A DNA stretch of 64,000 bases from Caballeronia sp. SEWSISQ10-4 2 (GTDB lineage Bacteria > Pseudomonadota > Gammaproteobacteria > Burkholderiales > Burkholderiaceae). Below are positions 28,352 to 36,435 of the stretch, one piece after another. A program made the position numbers and the translations under genes. The stretch's first letter is position 1; each line of letters opens with the position of its first letter. The notes beneath the pieces are model-generated. The model ran no database searches and was not told the origin of the DNA. It saw nothing but the letters and a program-made list of their open reading frames with translations. Location of the stretch: positions 1 to 64,000 of the forward strand of contig NZ_JALPRJ010000011.1 of NCBI RefSeq assembly GCF_030464885.1. Reading direction: 5' to 3'.

Positions 28352-29788
28352 CTATGCCGCCTCCAGTCGCTCAGCAATTGGCCAAGCTTGTTGCTCTGCA
28401 AGTTGGCCCACGCGCACGGTCTGGAGAAAACTCAGTGACGCGTCGGCGTCGTTAGTGGTCGCCAGGACTACGAGGACAACGTCGCTCTGTGTGATGTGAC
28501 CAGAGATCCACAATGCTTCGAGTGCGATGGTGCCCGCGCTGTCAGCAATTATGTTCACATGCGGCAAATGGACCCCGACCGTGCCGGGCAATAAGTTCCA
28601 GGAGCGCACAAGAGCCGTGTCGTTGCCAACTGCAATGATTGGCTGCTGAATTTGTGCCATAGAGACGAGCCGTGCGGCATAGCCTGTTCGCGACAGCACC
28701 ACGATCTTCGAGATGGGAAGAGTGCGGGCCAGTGCTTGCGTTGCGGCTCGCAGGTCGTTATGGCTGGCAGCTGTGTTCGCGAGTGCCGGAGCTGACGCGT
28801 GCCTGTGTGCTTCTGCCAAGGTCACGATGCTGCGCAGACGAGCAACGGCTTCTACAGGAAATTTGCCGACGGCCGTCTCCCCAGAAAGCATTACTGCAGA
28901 CGCACCGTCGATAACCGAATTCGTCACGTCGCTGATCTCGGCCTTGGTCGGCAGTGGACTCTCGATCATGCTGTGAAGCAGTTCGGTCGCGACGATTACA
29001 GGTTTTCCATATTGTTGGGCCTGAGAGATGATCTTTTTTTGATAGATCGATACGTGGTCGATGCTGGTTTCAACCGAAAGATCACCACGATCGATCATGA
29101 TGATGTCCGTTGCCTTGGCAATCTCATCAAGATGGTCGAGTCCACCCTGGTTTTCGACCTTGGCTACGATTTGAGGCGTGGCAGCATCGATGAGGCTACG
29201 AATCGCTTCTACGTGCTGGGAAGACTCTACAAAACTAATGCCAACAAAATCGACTCCGGTGCTCTTGGCGAACGTGATCATCTCTCGATCGCGTAGCGTT
29301 ACCAATTCTTGCCCAAGGTCGATCTCTGGAACGTTAATCCCCTTCCGGCTTTTGAGTGTTCCCGCCGTTTCGGCGACAACTTTTACGTCCCTCCCACTCA
29401 CTTCCTCGACTAGGAACGACAGCGTGCCATCATCCGCATAGATACGTACTCCTACACGAATTTTCGAATGAAATTGATCGTAGTTAACAGGTACTTTCTC
29501 GCTACCGTCGTGGGACAGGTCGGTCGTGAGGATCACACGATCACCAACGTGAAATGAGGGTTCCACGCGCAGTTGAATTGTTCGGATTTTGCGTCCGGGT
29601 ATATCTAAGAGGATCGGTAGTTCGGGAAGCGTTTCCCGGATAAGAGCAATGGTGGCTTTATGCCAGTCCAGACTGCTATGTGACCCGTTTAGCCGTGCGA
29701 CGGTCATGCCCGCACGGTGTAAAGCCAACAGGGTTGAACGGTTGTCAGATGCTGGCCCGATGGTTGCCACAATAGTTGTTTTAGCCAT
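28352..29788 (-). CDS. Pyruvate kinase paralogue, K+-independent type
   Basis: The 478-residue protein has the pyruvate kinase TIM barrel. Arg32, Asn34, Ser36 and His37 (ARLNGSH), Lys210 and Glu212 (AKVENQGG), Asp236 and Thr268 (ATELLHSM) keep the catalytic and Mg2+ sites, and the C-terminal domain is present. Two motifs differ from housekeeping enzymes. The 'DTKGPEIRT' strand reads DIPGRKIRT (62-70), with Lys67 where K+-dependent enzymes have Glu117 (rabbit numbering); Lys there is the mark of K+-independent enzymes. The substrate loop 'ARGDLG' reads DRGDLS (233-238). It leads an operon with two anion transporters, so it may act on an unusual enol-phosphate or serve that uptake route. Confidence 0.85.
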   Translation of the reverse strand: MAKTTIVATIGPASDNRSTLLALHRAGMTVARLNGSHSSLDWHKATIALIRETLPELPILLDIPGRKIRTIQLRVEPSFHVGDRVILTTDLSHDGSEKVPVNYDQFHSKIRVGVRIYADDGTLSFLVEEVSGRDVKVVAETAGTLKSRKGINVPEIDLGQELVTLRDREMITFAKSTGVDFVGISFVESSQHVEAIRSLIDAATPQIVAKVENQGGLDHLDEIAKATDIIMIDRGDLSVETSIDHVSIYQKKIISQAQQYGKPVIVATELLHSMIESPLPTKAEISDVTNSVIDGASAVMLSGETAVGKFPVEAVARLRSIVTLAEAHRHASAPALANTAASHNDLRAATQALARTLPISKIVVLSRTGYAARLVSMAQIQQPIIAVGNDTALVRSWNLLPGTVGVHLPHVNIIADSAGTIALEALWISGHITQSDVVLVVLATTNDADASLSFLQTVRVGQLAEQQAWPIAERLEAA

Positions 29789-29822
29789 TTTTCTTTTGTC
29801 GTTAGGTTTGTCCTAAGTAAAT

Positions 29823-29840
29823 ATGACAGTAATATGTCAT
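29823..29840. promoter_or_regulatory. Dyad operator upstream of pyk operon
   Basis: ATGACA (29823-29828) and TGTCAT (29835-29840) form a perfect 6-base inverted repeat with a 6-base AT-rich spacer, 35 bases upstream of the pyruvate kinase start. Its position over the likely promoter suggests a dimeric regulator. No regulator gene lies next to it in the window. Confidence 0.55.
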
Positions 29841-30227
29841 AACCGTTAATAATAAAAAATTGTCCATTAAGACCAAAAGAAGATAAAGCGAGATTTCCGA
29901 AGCGGAAACGCGAGTAAGGGCGTTACAGCAACGCTCTTATGCCCTTTAGGTCTGGCGTTAGGAGAAGTCGGCCGATTATTCCGGCCTCCACGAGATACAT
30001 TTGGCCGAAACTGAGCTGAGCGTCGCACTATCGAAAAGGGGACGGCCCCACTACTGACGGTGGTGCGGTTCGAGAAGGCGAATTAGCCGGCGCCGACTGT
30101 CACCGTCTCAACCTGCGTTGGAAGCGGTCATCTGCTGATTCGACGCTAATGGCGCCGGTGGGTCGCGAAGCGACAATCAGATCCACTCGACACAGGTCGT
30201 TCGTATGCCACAAGCCTGCGGTATCCT

Positions 30228-30244
30228 GTTCTCAACTTTATTGT
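30228..30244 (+). repeat. Dispersed repeat, partial copy
   Basis: GTTCTCAACTTTATTGT, identical to the first 17 bases of the 24-base repeat at 30349-30372, which lies 121 bases downstream in the same orientation. Confidence 0.6.
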
Positions 30245-30348
30245 TTCAGGGAAGCAGATGGAGCAGATTGAACCCGCGCTGTTCGCAACTCTAAAGCAAG
30301 ACGTTGCGATACTTAGATCGACGCGAGCCTTCTACCGCAGGGGCTGCA

Positions 30349-30372
30349 GTTCTCAACTTTATTGTCACGAAC
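30349..30372 (+). repeat. 24-base dispersed repeat, copy 2
   Basis: It starts GTTCTCAACTTTATTGT and ends CACGAAC. It differs by a single base from the inverted copy at 12962-12985, about 17.4 kb away, and shares 17 bases with the partial copy at 30228. Confidence 0.65.
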
Positions 30373-30659
30373 TGGTGGTGTTTGGTCGCAAACGGGGTGT
30401 GACCATCGATGATGCAGTCGAAGACAATGATCGCGCTATAGAGAGCATTGCGCAGCTGCCCAACGCGGCGCAATTCCCCTTCGATTGGCTCCGAGTCAGC
30501 CTCCCTCAACCTGCGCTCCTGATCCTCAACTGCTTCGGGCAGCCGCACGTGCGACTGCCCGGCAATAAAGTCGATAACTTCGCCGATCGGGCCGACCAGC
30601 CGTAGCGCGATCAAGGTCTGCCGGAATCGCCTTGAATCGTGGCCCGAAGCGGTCGAAGC

Positions 30660-31427
30660 TTAACTGGCGGAGGGAACTGTGCCGGGTACGGCATGCGTGC
30701 GAGCAGCGCTTTTCGCAGTGAGGGCGCTTCGTTTCTTACCGTGCCGCGGCGGTCGTTTTCCGGGGAGGTCCGAATCAACCAAGGCCTGAAGCGCTGCAAC
30801 CTGACGCGTCGCTTGAGTGAGTTGATTCTGCGCATCCTGATTTCGGGATTGAAGCGCTTTCACTTGTTCAGACACTTCTTCCAGTCGCGTTGTAACTTCG
30901 TCTTGCTGAGCTTTTGCGATATCGGAATCCGCCCGCAACCGTTGAATTTGCCGCTGTGCCTGCAACATCGAGCGCTCGGTCGCGGCATTCGTCGCCTCCA
31001 GTTCGATCTGTCGACGTTGTTCGCTCGACAGTCGCACGGTGAGTGCGACAAACCTCGCGTACACCGCTTCAGCGCGTTGCTTGCTTGCCGTTGCGATCAC
31101 GCGCCAGTACGCATTGTTCTGGGCAAGTACAACGTAGTAAGTCAGGCCTTCCTTGAAGAATGACAGATCAGCGCGATAGTCCCCCGAGCTTGATGACCGA
31201 AGCCCGGTAATACTGCCGCGCTCCTCGAGACCTTTAAAGATGGCAGCCGTTCCCGCAGAAGGGTCAACCGGCACATCTCCGATCGTGAGAGCCGCCGCTG
31301 GCAACGACGACGGCGTTGCGGTTTTGTCTGCAGCGTCGGATGCTACAGGACCCGTAGTCTGTGCGTGAGCACCCGATGCAACCAGACTCGAAACGATTAT
31401 TATTGTTTTAAACATTCTCATATTCAT
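30660..31427 (-). CDS. DUF2968 exported coiled-coil protein
   Basis: The 255-residue protein has a signal peptide (MNMRMFKTIIIVSSLVASGAHA, cleavage before QTTG) and the DUF2968 core with GDYRADLSFFKEGLTYYVVL. A long heptad-rich coiled coil follows (about 130-215, ERSMLQAQRQIQRLRADSDI onward), then a basic Pro/Lys/Arg tail (GKRPPRHGKKRSALTAKSA). The family is largely restricted to Burkholderiales and has no known function; a periplasmic location is predicted. AGAGG lies before the ATG. It is downstream of an MreB paralogue on the same strand (78 bases), so the two may be co-transcribed. Confidence 0.85.
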   Translation of the reverse strand: MNMRMFKTIIIVSSLVASGAHAQTTGPVASDAADKTATPSSLPAAALTIGDVPVDPSAGTAAIFKGLEERGSITGLRSSSSGDYRADLSFFKEGLTYYVVLAQNNAYWRVIATASKQRAEAVYARFVALTVRLSSEQRRQIELEATNAATERSMLQAQRQIQRLRADSDIAKAQQDEVTTRLEEVSEQVKALQSRNQDAQNQLTQATRQVAALQALVDSDLPGKRPPRHGKKRSALTAKSAARTHAVPGTVPSAS

Positions 31428-31505
31428 GGATCCGCCTCTATGTTTATGTTCTGCTTCTGATACAAATCATCTGCTCGTTCGCCGCGCTTTTCCAACGGGC
31501 TTCTT

Positions 31506-32546
31506 TCACTCAAAGAAATGCGTGGCAAGCGTCTCCATTGCCATGCCCGTGCCGCGCACAACACATGTCATCGGAGCATCCGCCAAGACCACAGGCAAAC
31601 CCGTTTCCTCGCGAAGGCGGCGATCGAGATCATGCAAAAGGGCGCCTCCTCCCGTAAGGATGAGGCCCCGGTCGGCAATGTCAGACGCCAACTCTGGAGG
31701 CGTACTCTCGAGCGCTTTTTTCAGCAAAGAGACGATCTTTGCCAATGGATCGGTAAGCGCCTCCAACACTTCGTGGCTCGATAGCAGCGAGGTCCGCGGC
31801 ACCCCTTCCGACAAGTGACGCCCGGTGATTTTCACGTGACATTCCGTCTCCCTGGGCATCGCGCCTCCGATCGCCATCTTCACTTTTTGTGCTGTGTGTT
31901 CCCCAATAAGCAGTCCATGTGTACGTCGGACGTAGTTGATAATTGCCTCGTCAAAGCTGTTGCCTCCCACTCGTGCAGACAGGCAATGCACCACGTTACC
32001 CAGAGCGATGACGCCGATTTCCGTCGTCCCGGCACCGACGTCGACGACCATGCAGCCAATCGCATCGGAAATCGTAAGCCCGGCACCGAGTGCCGCAGCT
32101 ATGGGCCGCGCCAGAAGCGAGACGCGCGATGCACCGGCCCCGTGCACCGCCTCTCTAAATGCGCGCCGCTCGACCGGAGTGGCGCCGCTTGGGACGGTGA
32201 TCGTGATTCGAGGTGCCGCCGAAAGCCGCCGACCTTGATGTGCAAGACCGAAGAAGTGCCGGATCATTTCCTGACTCGCCCCAAAATGCGAAATAACACC
32301 GCCCCGGATCGGACAGATGGCTTCGATATGCCGCGGCAAACGCTCAAGCATCTCCCTTGCCTTGGCTCCCACCGATTGCGTGGGTCTTGCTCCAGCGACT
32401 AGCGGATCCGGTTGGTGAACGCAAATGACGGATGCCTCGTCCAGGACCAGACCCGATCCGCGTACATAAATACGTGTATTGGCAGTGCCCACGTCGAGCG
32501 CAAGCTCTGCTGGGAATAGACGAAGCAAACGAGCAATGTTTGGCAT
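31506..32546 (-). CDS. MreB-family actin-like protein (second copy)
   Basis: The 346-residue actin fold protein shows all nucleotide motifs: phosphate-1 ALDVGTANTRIYVRG, phosphate-2 MVVDVGAGTTEIGVI, and the adenosine motif GLILTGGGALLHDL. The MreB-specific stretch HEVLEALTDPLAKIVSLLKK is also present. The N-terminus (MPNIARLLRLFPAELALDVG) is a short amphipathic segment, as used for membrane binding. It is clearly diverged from the housekeeping Burkholderia MreB, and no mreC, mreD or mrdA is nearby, so it is an accessory paralogue. The ATG at 32546 is chosen from family length; the open frame runs 45 codons further up, and no strong ribosome site decides the start. Confidence 0.87.
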   Translation of the reverse strand: MPNIARLLRLFPAELALDVGTANTRIYVRGSGLVLDEASVICVHQPDPLVAGARPTQSVGAKAREMLERLPRHIEAICPIRGGVISHFGASQEMIRHFFGLAHQGRRLSAAPRITITVPSGATPVERRAFREAVHGAGASRVSLLARPIAAALGAGLTISDAIGCMVVDVGAGTTEIGVIALGNVVHCLSARVGGNSFDEAIINYVRRTHGLLIGEHTAQKVKMAIGGAMPRETECHVKITGRHLSEGVPRTSLLSSHEVLEALTDPLAKIVSLLKKALESTPPELASDIADRGLILTGGGALLHDLDRRLREETGLPVVLADAPMTCVVRGTGMAMETLATHFFE

Positions 32547-33272
32547 GAAGACACCGAAGTCGATTGATATGAGCACGCCCCCTTGGAAGGTGGAAGTCGA
32601 CTTTTCAAGTTTGCGAAGAATCAGCTTGCTTAACGAACATCCCGGATATCCGTCGGTCACGACCGCATCGCGAATTGGCATCGGTTATCGGATGTTCGCG
32701 GTCACCAGTCGTTTCTCGCGCGGCAAGCGCAACGTGTTAACGACCGGCATGCCAAACTCTTTAGGGTTTGAAATAATTGGTAAGCATTGCTCGGCTCGCG
32801 GGGATCTGGTTGCGTCGCAGCAAGCGCGCGGTCCGTAAGAGTTGGCGAATGGAAGTACTTGTGTCAGGCGGCCGATAAAGCCGATGACACAAGTACTTCC
32901 TATTTGCGTTGCGACGCGCCAACGCAGTTGGTCTTCACGCCGAAAGATCCGCCATAAGATTCGCCATGAATCGGCTATCTATCTGTATTTTATTGATTTT
33001 TTGGCTGAATTCTCCGCACAAAAACTCGCCACAATAGTCGTCATGACCTCGGACTGACGCAAGGATTATGGTCTCCGATGCGCGGCTTCGCTCGCGGCCA
33101 GACTGCTTACCATGAGCATCTGATCGCCGCCGATCAACGCCGCAAAGGCGACTATCTGTTTCCGAGGTTATATGGCCGGAAGCAGAAGCTGACACCGTCT
33201 GAGAAACGACGGTCATCGGACCTTCATCCTCCCACAACAGCCCTCCGTTCCAGCAACCTCGTTAAACTACAA
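32547..33272. other. Long intergenic stretch with a 16-bp stem hairpin
   Basis: I find no trustworthy gene between the MreB paralogue and the RpiR regulator (726 bases). The notable feature is the hairpin at 32851-32900. The stretch 32975-33045 is AT-rich. Confidence 0.45.
32851..32900. repeat. Perfect 16-bp inverted repeat (hairpin)
   Basis: GGAAGTACTTGTGTCA (32851-32866) pairs perfectly with TGACACAAGTACTTCC (32885-32900) around an 18-base loop. Within each arm AAGTACTT is itself palindromic. It could be a terminator between divergent genes, the ends of a very small mobile element, or a pair of regulator sites; no T-run follows. Confidence 0.6.
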
Positions 33273-34160
33273 ATGTTGTCAACCTACGAGGCTTGTTTCG
33301 TGTCGTCCAATTTCGAAGACCTGGTTGCATCGATACGCGCGAAGTTTCCCGAACTCAGCCCGCAATTCCAGGCGGGCGCCGGGTTCCTGCTGAACTTCCC
33401 CGACGAGGTCGCGGTTCTTTCAATGCGAAAGGTCGCCGAACGAGCCAACGTTCAACCGGCGGCCCTCGTGCGGTTATCGCAGCAACTGGGTTTCCCTGGC
33501 TGGAACGAGCTTCGGGAAATCTTCGTCGCGCGCGTTCGTACCCGGCCGGAAGCGCTCACGTCCAAAGCGCGCACACTAGTCAAAGGTGGCTCGGGTGAGT
33601 CATTGGATCAAGAACTCGCGATCGCGCAAAGCCACAACCTCGAAGTCACGTTCGCGCAGAACGGCATGAAGATCGTCGAGGTCGCGAAGATGCTGCGCAA
33701 AGCGCCGCATGTCCACGTTGCGGGATTCCGCTCGTGTTATCCGGTCGCGTTCAGCCTTGTCTACGGCTATCGGCTATTCAGGTCCTCGGTGAGTTTGGTC
33801 AACGGCGAGGCCGGGACGCTGGAAATGCAGTTGCGCGGTATGGCCAAAGGGCATGCCACAGTCGTAACAAGCTTCGCCCCATATTCAGCCGAAGCCGTGC
33901 GGGTCGCTCAAGCGGCAAAAGAGCAGGGCTGCAAGCTCGTCGCCATCACCGACAGCGCCGTGTCACCCCTGGCCCTTAACGCCGACCATGTCCTCATCTT
34001 TTCGCACGAAAGCCCCTCGTTTTTTCCGTCGCTCGTCGCAGCGTCGGCGATAGTAGAGTCGCTGGTAGCGCATCTGCTTGCGCTCGAAGGGCGATCGGCC
34101 GTCAAATTGCTGGAAGAAGCCGAATCCGCGCTCCATGCAAAGGGCGCTTACTCGTCGTAA
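33273..34160 (+). CDS. MurR/RpiR-family transcriptional regulator
   Basis: The 295-residue protein has the RpiR N-terminal helix-turn-helix (SMRKVAERANVQPAALVRLSQQLGFPGWNELR) and a C-terminal SIS sugar-phosphate-isomerase-like domain that binds the effector (HVHVAGFRSCYPVAFSLVYGY; TSFAPYSAEAVRVAQAAKEQG). Such proteins regulate sugar-phosphate, amino-sugar or amino-acid catabolism. Its own start lies in ACAAATGTTGTC, an imperfect form of the palindrome found before the aminotransferase operon and the binding-protein gene, so autoregulation is likely. The start at 33273 is preferred from family length. Confidence 0.85.
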   Translation: MLSTYEACFVSSNFEDLVASIRAKFPELSPQFQAGAGFLLNFPDEVAVLSMRKVAERANVQPAALVRLSQQLGFPGWNELREIFVARVRTRPEALTSKARTLVKGGSGESLDQELAIAQSHNLEVTFAQNGMKIVEVAKMLRKAPHVHVAGFRSCYPVAFSLVYGYRLFRSSVSLVNGEAGTLEMQLRGMAKGHATVVTSFAPYSAEAVRVAQAAKEQGCKLVAITDSAVSPLALNADHVLIFSHESPSFFPSLVAASAIVESLVAHLLALEGRSAVKLLEEAESALHAKGAYSS

Positions 34161-34275
34161 GCCGCGTTGCAGCGCGCGGAGGTGGAAAGCCCCCGCCGTT
34201 GCGTCAACGTGCGCCCGGTTCTCCCAGCCATAAAGAATTCATCGACGCGTTCTAAAGCCGGTAATATCCGTGTTG

Positions 34276-34289
34276 ACAACATATGTTGT
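34276..34289. promoter_or_regulatory. Palindromic operator upstream of aminotransferase operon
   Basis: ACAACATATGTTGT is a perfect 14-base palindrome, 61 bases before the aminotransferase ATG. Its core AACATATGTT recurs at 37412-37421 and, with one change, at 37382-37391 before the binding-protein gene. The RpiR regulator next door is the obvious candidate to bind it. Confidence 0.7.
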
Positions 34290-34349
34290 AACGATGGAGA
34301 ATAACGCATCGCATGTTACTGGGCGTGATGTTGTCGTCACCTGACCTCC

Positions 34350-35804
34350 ATGCTGGAGGAGGGCGTCGTCAACAAGGCGAACGCCGGCTCAGAACCCTAT
34401 TCTCCAAGAGACGAGCGCCCGGGCGTCGTCATCAACGTCGAGGTCGGAATGACAACCGTTTTTCATCGCGCCCCGCGAGCCAAACTCCCTATTGCAGTCG
34501 CTGGCGACGGAATCGAGCTCATCGACTCGGAAGGTAAGCGCTACATCGACGCGTCGGGCGGTGCCGCCGTATCGTGTCTGGGCCACAGCAATCAGCGGGT
34601 CATCGACGCCATCAAGCGGCAGGCTCAGCAGCTTCCCTACGCTCACACTTCTTTCTTTTCGACGACCGTCGCGGAAGAATTGTCCGACCGCTTGGTCGCG
34701 GACGCGCCCACAGGCTTGGGGCACGTGTACTTCACATCCGGCGGCTCCGAGGCGATAGAAGCCGCCCTCAAACTCGCCCGGCAATATTTCGTCGAAAAGG
34801 GTCAGGGGCAGCGGCGTCATTTCATCGCTCGTCGCCAGAGTTATCACGGCAATACGCTCGGAGCGCTTGCCATCGGTGGAAACGCGTGGCGGCGTGAGCC
34901 CTTTCTTCCTATCCTCATTGAAGCGCACCATGTGAGTCCGTGCTACGCATATCGCGAGCAGCGTGCCGACGAAACCGAGGAAGCTTTTGCGCAGCGATTA
35001 GCGGACGAGCTCGAATCAAAGATTCTTGAGCTCGGTGGCGACACGGTTGCGGCGTTCGTCGCCGAGACGGTCGTGGGCGCAACGGCCGGCGCAGTGCCGC
35101 CGGTGCGCGAATACTTCAAGAAAATTCGCGCGGTGTGCAACCAGTACGGCGTATTGCTGATCCTTGACGAAATCATGTCCGGAATGGGGCGTACCGGCCA
35201 CCTGTACGCCTGCGCCGAGGACGGGGTAGCTCCGGACCTCCTGACGATCGCGAAGGGCCTGGGCGCCGGCTATCAGGCGATTGGAGCGACGCTGGTCAGT
35301 GACGAGATCTACAACACCATTGTCGATGGCTCCGGTTTCTTCCAGCACGGGCATACCTACATTGGCCACGCGACGGCTTGTGCGGCAGCGCTGGAAGTCC
35401 AGCGCGTCATCGCGGACGAGAAGCTGCTGGACAATGTGCAGGCAAGAGGCGAGCAGCTTCGTGGATTGCTTCGCGCGCATTATGCGAAGCATCCGTTCAT
35501 CGGCGATATTCGTGGCCGAGGCTTGTTTATCGGTGTCGAGCTGGTTCAGGACCGCGCGTCAAAGCGGCCATTCGATCCGATCAAAAAACTGCACGCAGTG
35601 ATCAAGAGCGAAGCGATGAAGCGCGGACTGATGGTGTATCCGATGGGCGGCACGGTCGACGGCGTGGCGGGCGACCATGTACTTCTGGCTCCGCCGTTCA
35701 TCACGACGGCAAGACAAATCGATGAGATCGGCGCACGCCTTGCCGACGCGATAGACGGGGCATTGACGTCAATCGGCGCGCTCGCCGTTAAGAGTGACAA
35801 TTAA
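34350..35804 (+). CDS. Class III PLP-dependent aminotransferase
   Basis: The 484-residue protein is a fold-type I, class III aminotransferase. It has the PLP phosphate motif TSGGSEAIEAALKLAR, the cofactor-stacking Tyr/His SYHGNT, the ring-nitrogen Asp in LLILDEIMSGMGRTG, the Schiff-base Lys302 in LLTIAKGLGAGYQ, and the arginine-bearing C-terminal segment. The substrate (omega-amino acid, diamine or beta-alanine/taurine type) cannot be fixed by eye. Starts at 34350 or 34449 are both possible; conserved sequence begins near 34440. It is followed after 14 bases by a carboxymuconolactone-decarboxylase-family gene, and is likely controlled by the upstream RpiR palindrome. Confidence 0.88.
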   Translation: MLEEGVVNKANAGSEPYSPRDERPGVVINVEVGMTTVFHRAPRAKLPIAVAGDGIELIDSEGKRYIDASGGAAVSCLGHSNQRVIDAIKRQAQQLPYAHTSFFSTTVAEELSDRLVADAPTGLGHVYFTSGGSEAIEAALKLARQYFVEKGQGQRRHFIARRQSYHGNTLGALAIGGNAWRREPFLPILIEAHHVSPCYAYREQRADETEEAFAQRLADELESKILELGGDTVAAFVAETVVGATAGAVPPVREYFKKIRAVCNQYGVLLILDEIMSGMGRTGHLYACAEDGVAPDLLTIAKGLGAGYQAIGATLVSDEIYNTIVDGSGFFQHGHTYIGHATACAAALEVQRVIADEKLLDNVQARGEQLRGLLRAHYAKHPFIGDIRGRGLFIGVELVQDRASKRPFDPIKKLHAVIKSEAMKRGLMVYPMGGTVDGVAGDHVLLAPPFITTARQIDEIGARLADAIDGALTSIGALAVKSDN

Positions 35805-35818
35805 ACCCTGGATAACCT

Positions 35819-36373
35819 ATGACCAATCGTCTTCCAAATTTCGACATCGCTCATGCTACTGACGAACAGAAGAGCGTTCTTCAAAGTATCTTGAGCGGTC
35901 CGCGCGGCAACCTGAACGGTCCGTTCCTCGGGTGGATTCACAGCCCGGAATTGGCGGACCATGCTCAACGGCTTGGCGCGTTTTGTCGATACAAGACGGG
36001 TCTGTCACTGCGCTTGTCCGAGCTGGCTATTCTCGTCACAGCCGCACGTTGGCAATCCCAAGGGGAGTGGTTCATCCACTATCCCATCGCATTGGACGCA
36101 GGGGTTCCGAAGGCAGTTGCCGACGCCATTCAGCGAGGCGAGCGTCCCACGTTCGACGACGCCGACGACGCGCTCATCTATGAATTCGCAACGGAGTTAT
36201 ACGAAACCAGGCGCGTATCGGATAAGACGTTCGCAGCAGCCGTTGCGCGCTTCGAGCATGCGGTTGTCATCAATCTGGTCGGATTGCTCGGTTACTACGC
36301 GTTGGTCGCGATGACCCTGAACACGTTCGGCATGCGCGCCGAAGGGCAGACCACATTACCGTTCCCGGAATAA
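35819..36373 (+). CDS. Carboxymuconolactone decarboxylase (AhpD-fold) family protein
   Basis: The 184-residue all-helical protein has the CMD domain: LRLSELAILVTAARWQSQGEWFIH, with the conserved Glu and His, followed by the ALDAGVPKAVADAI helix. The CxxC pair of AhpD peroxidases is absent, so thiol peroxidase activity is unlikely and a decarboxylase/lactone-type or carrier role is more plausible. It is co-directional with the aminotransferase and shares its terminator at 36387. The partner substrate is unknown. Confidence 0.85.
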   Translation: MTNRLPNFDIAHATDEQKSVLQSILSGPRGNLNGPFLGWIHSPELADHAQRLGAFCRYKTGLSLRLSELAILVTAARWQSQGEWFIHYPIALDAGVPKAVADAIQRGERPTFDDADDALIYEFATELYETRRVSDKTFAAAVARFEHAVVINLVGLLGYYALVAMTLNTFGMRAEGQTTLPFPE

Positions 36374-36386
36374 CGCGCTCCAAATA

Positions 36387-36420
36387 AAAGAAGCCACCTC
36401 ACCTCGAAGGTGGCTTCTTT
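36387..36420. terminator. Bidirectional terminator
   Basis: AAAGAAGCCACCT (36387-36399) and AGGTGGCTTCTTT (36408-36420) form a 13-base stem with an 8-base loop, flanked by A-rich and T-rich ends. It serves the CMD gene on the + strand and the binding-protein gene on the minus strand, which converge here. Confidence 0.88.
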
Positions 36421-36435
36421 ACGCGCTACGAATAT

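Larger units (their letters stand above)
29789..30659. other. Long intergenic stretch with operator and repeat copies
   Basis: The left 100 bases are the AT-rich promoter of the pyk operon. Beyond about 29930 I find no gene that I trust: frames of about 110 codons exist on both strands at 30258-30614 (for example LVGPIGEVIDFIAGQSHVRL on the minus strand), but neither has a recognisable family or ribosome site. Two copies of a repeat that also occurs after glmS lie at 30228 and 30349. Confidence 0.35.

Noticed and set aside
30258..30614. Overlapping frames of about 110 codons on both strands
   Set aside because: Neither has a recognised family, ribosome site or clear codon bias, and one of the dispersed repeat copies lies inside both.
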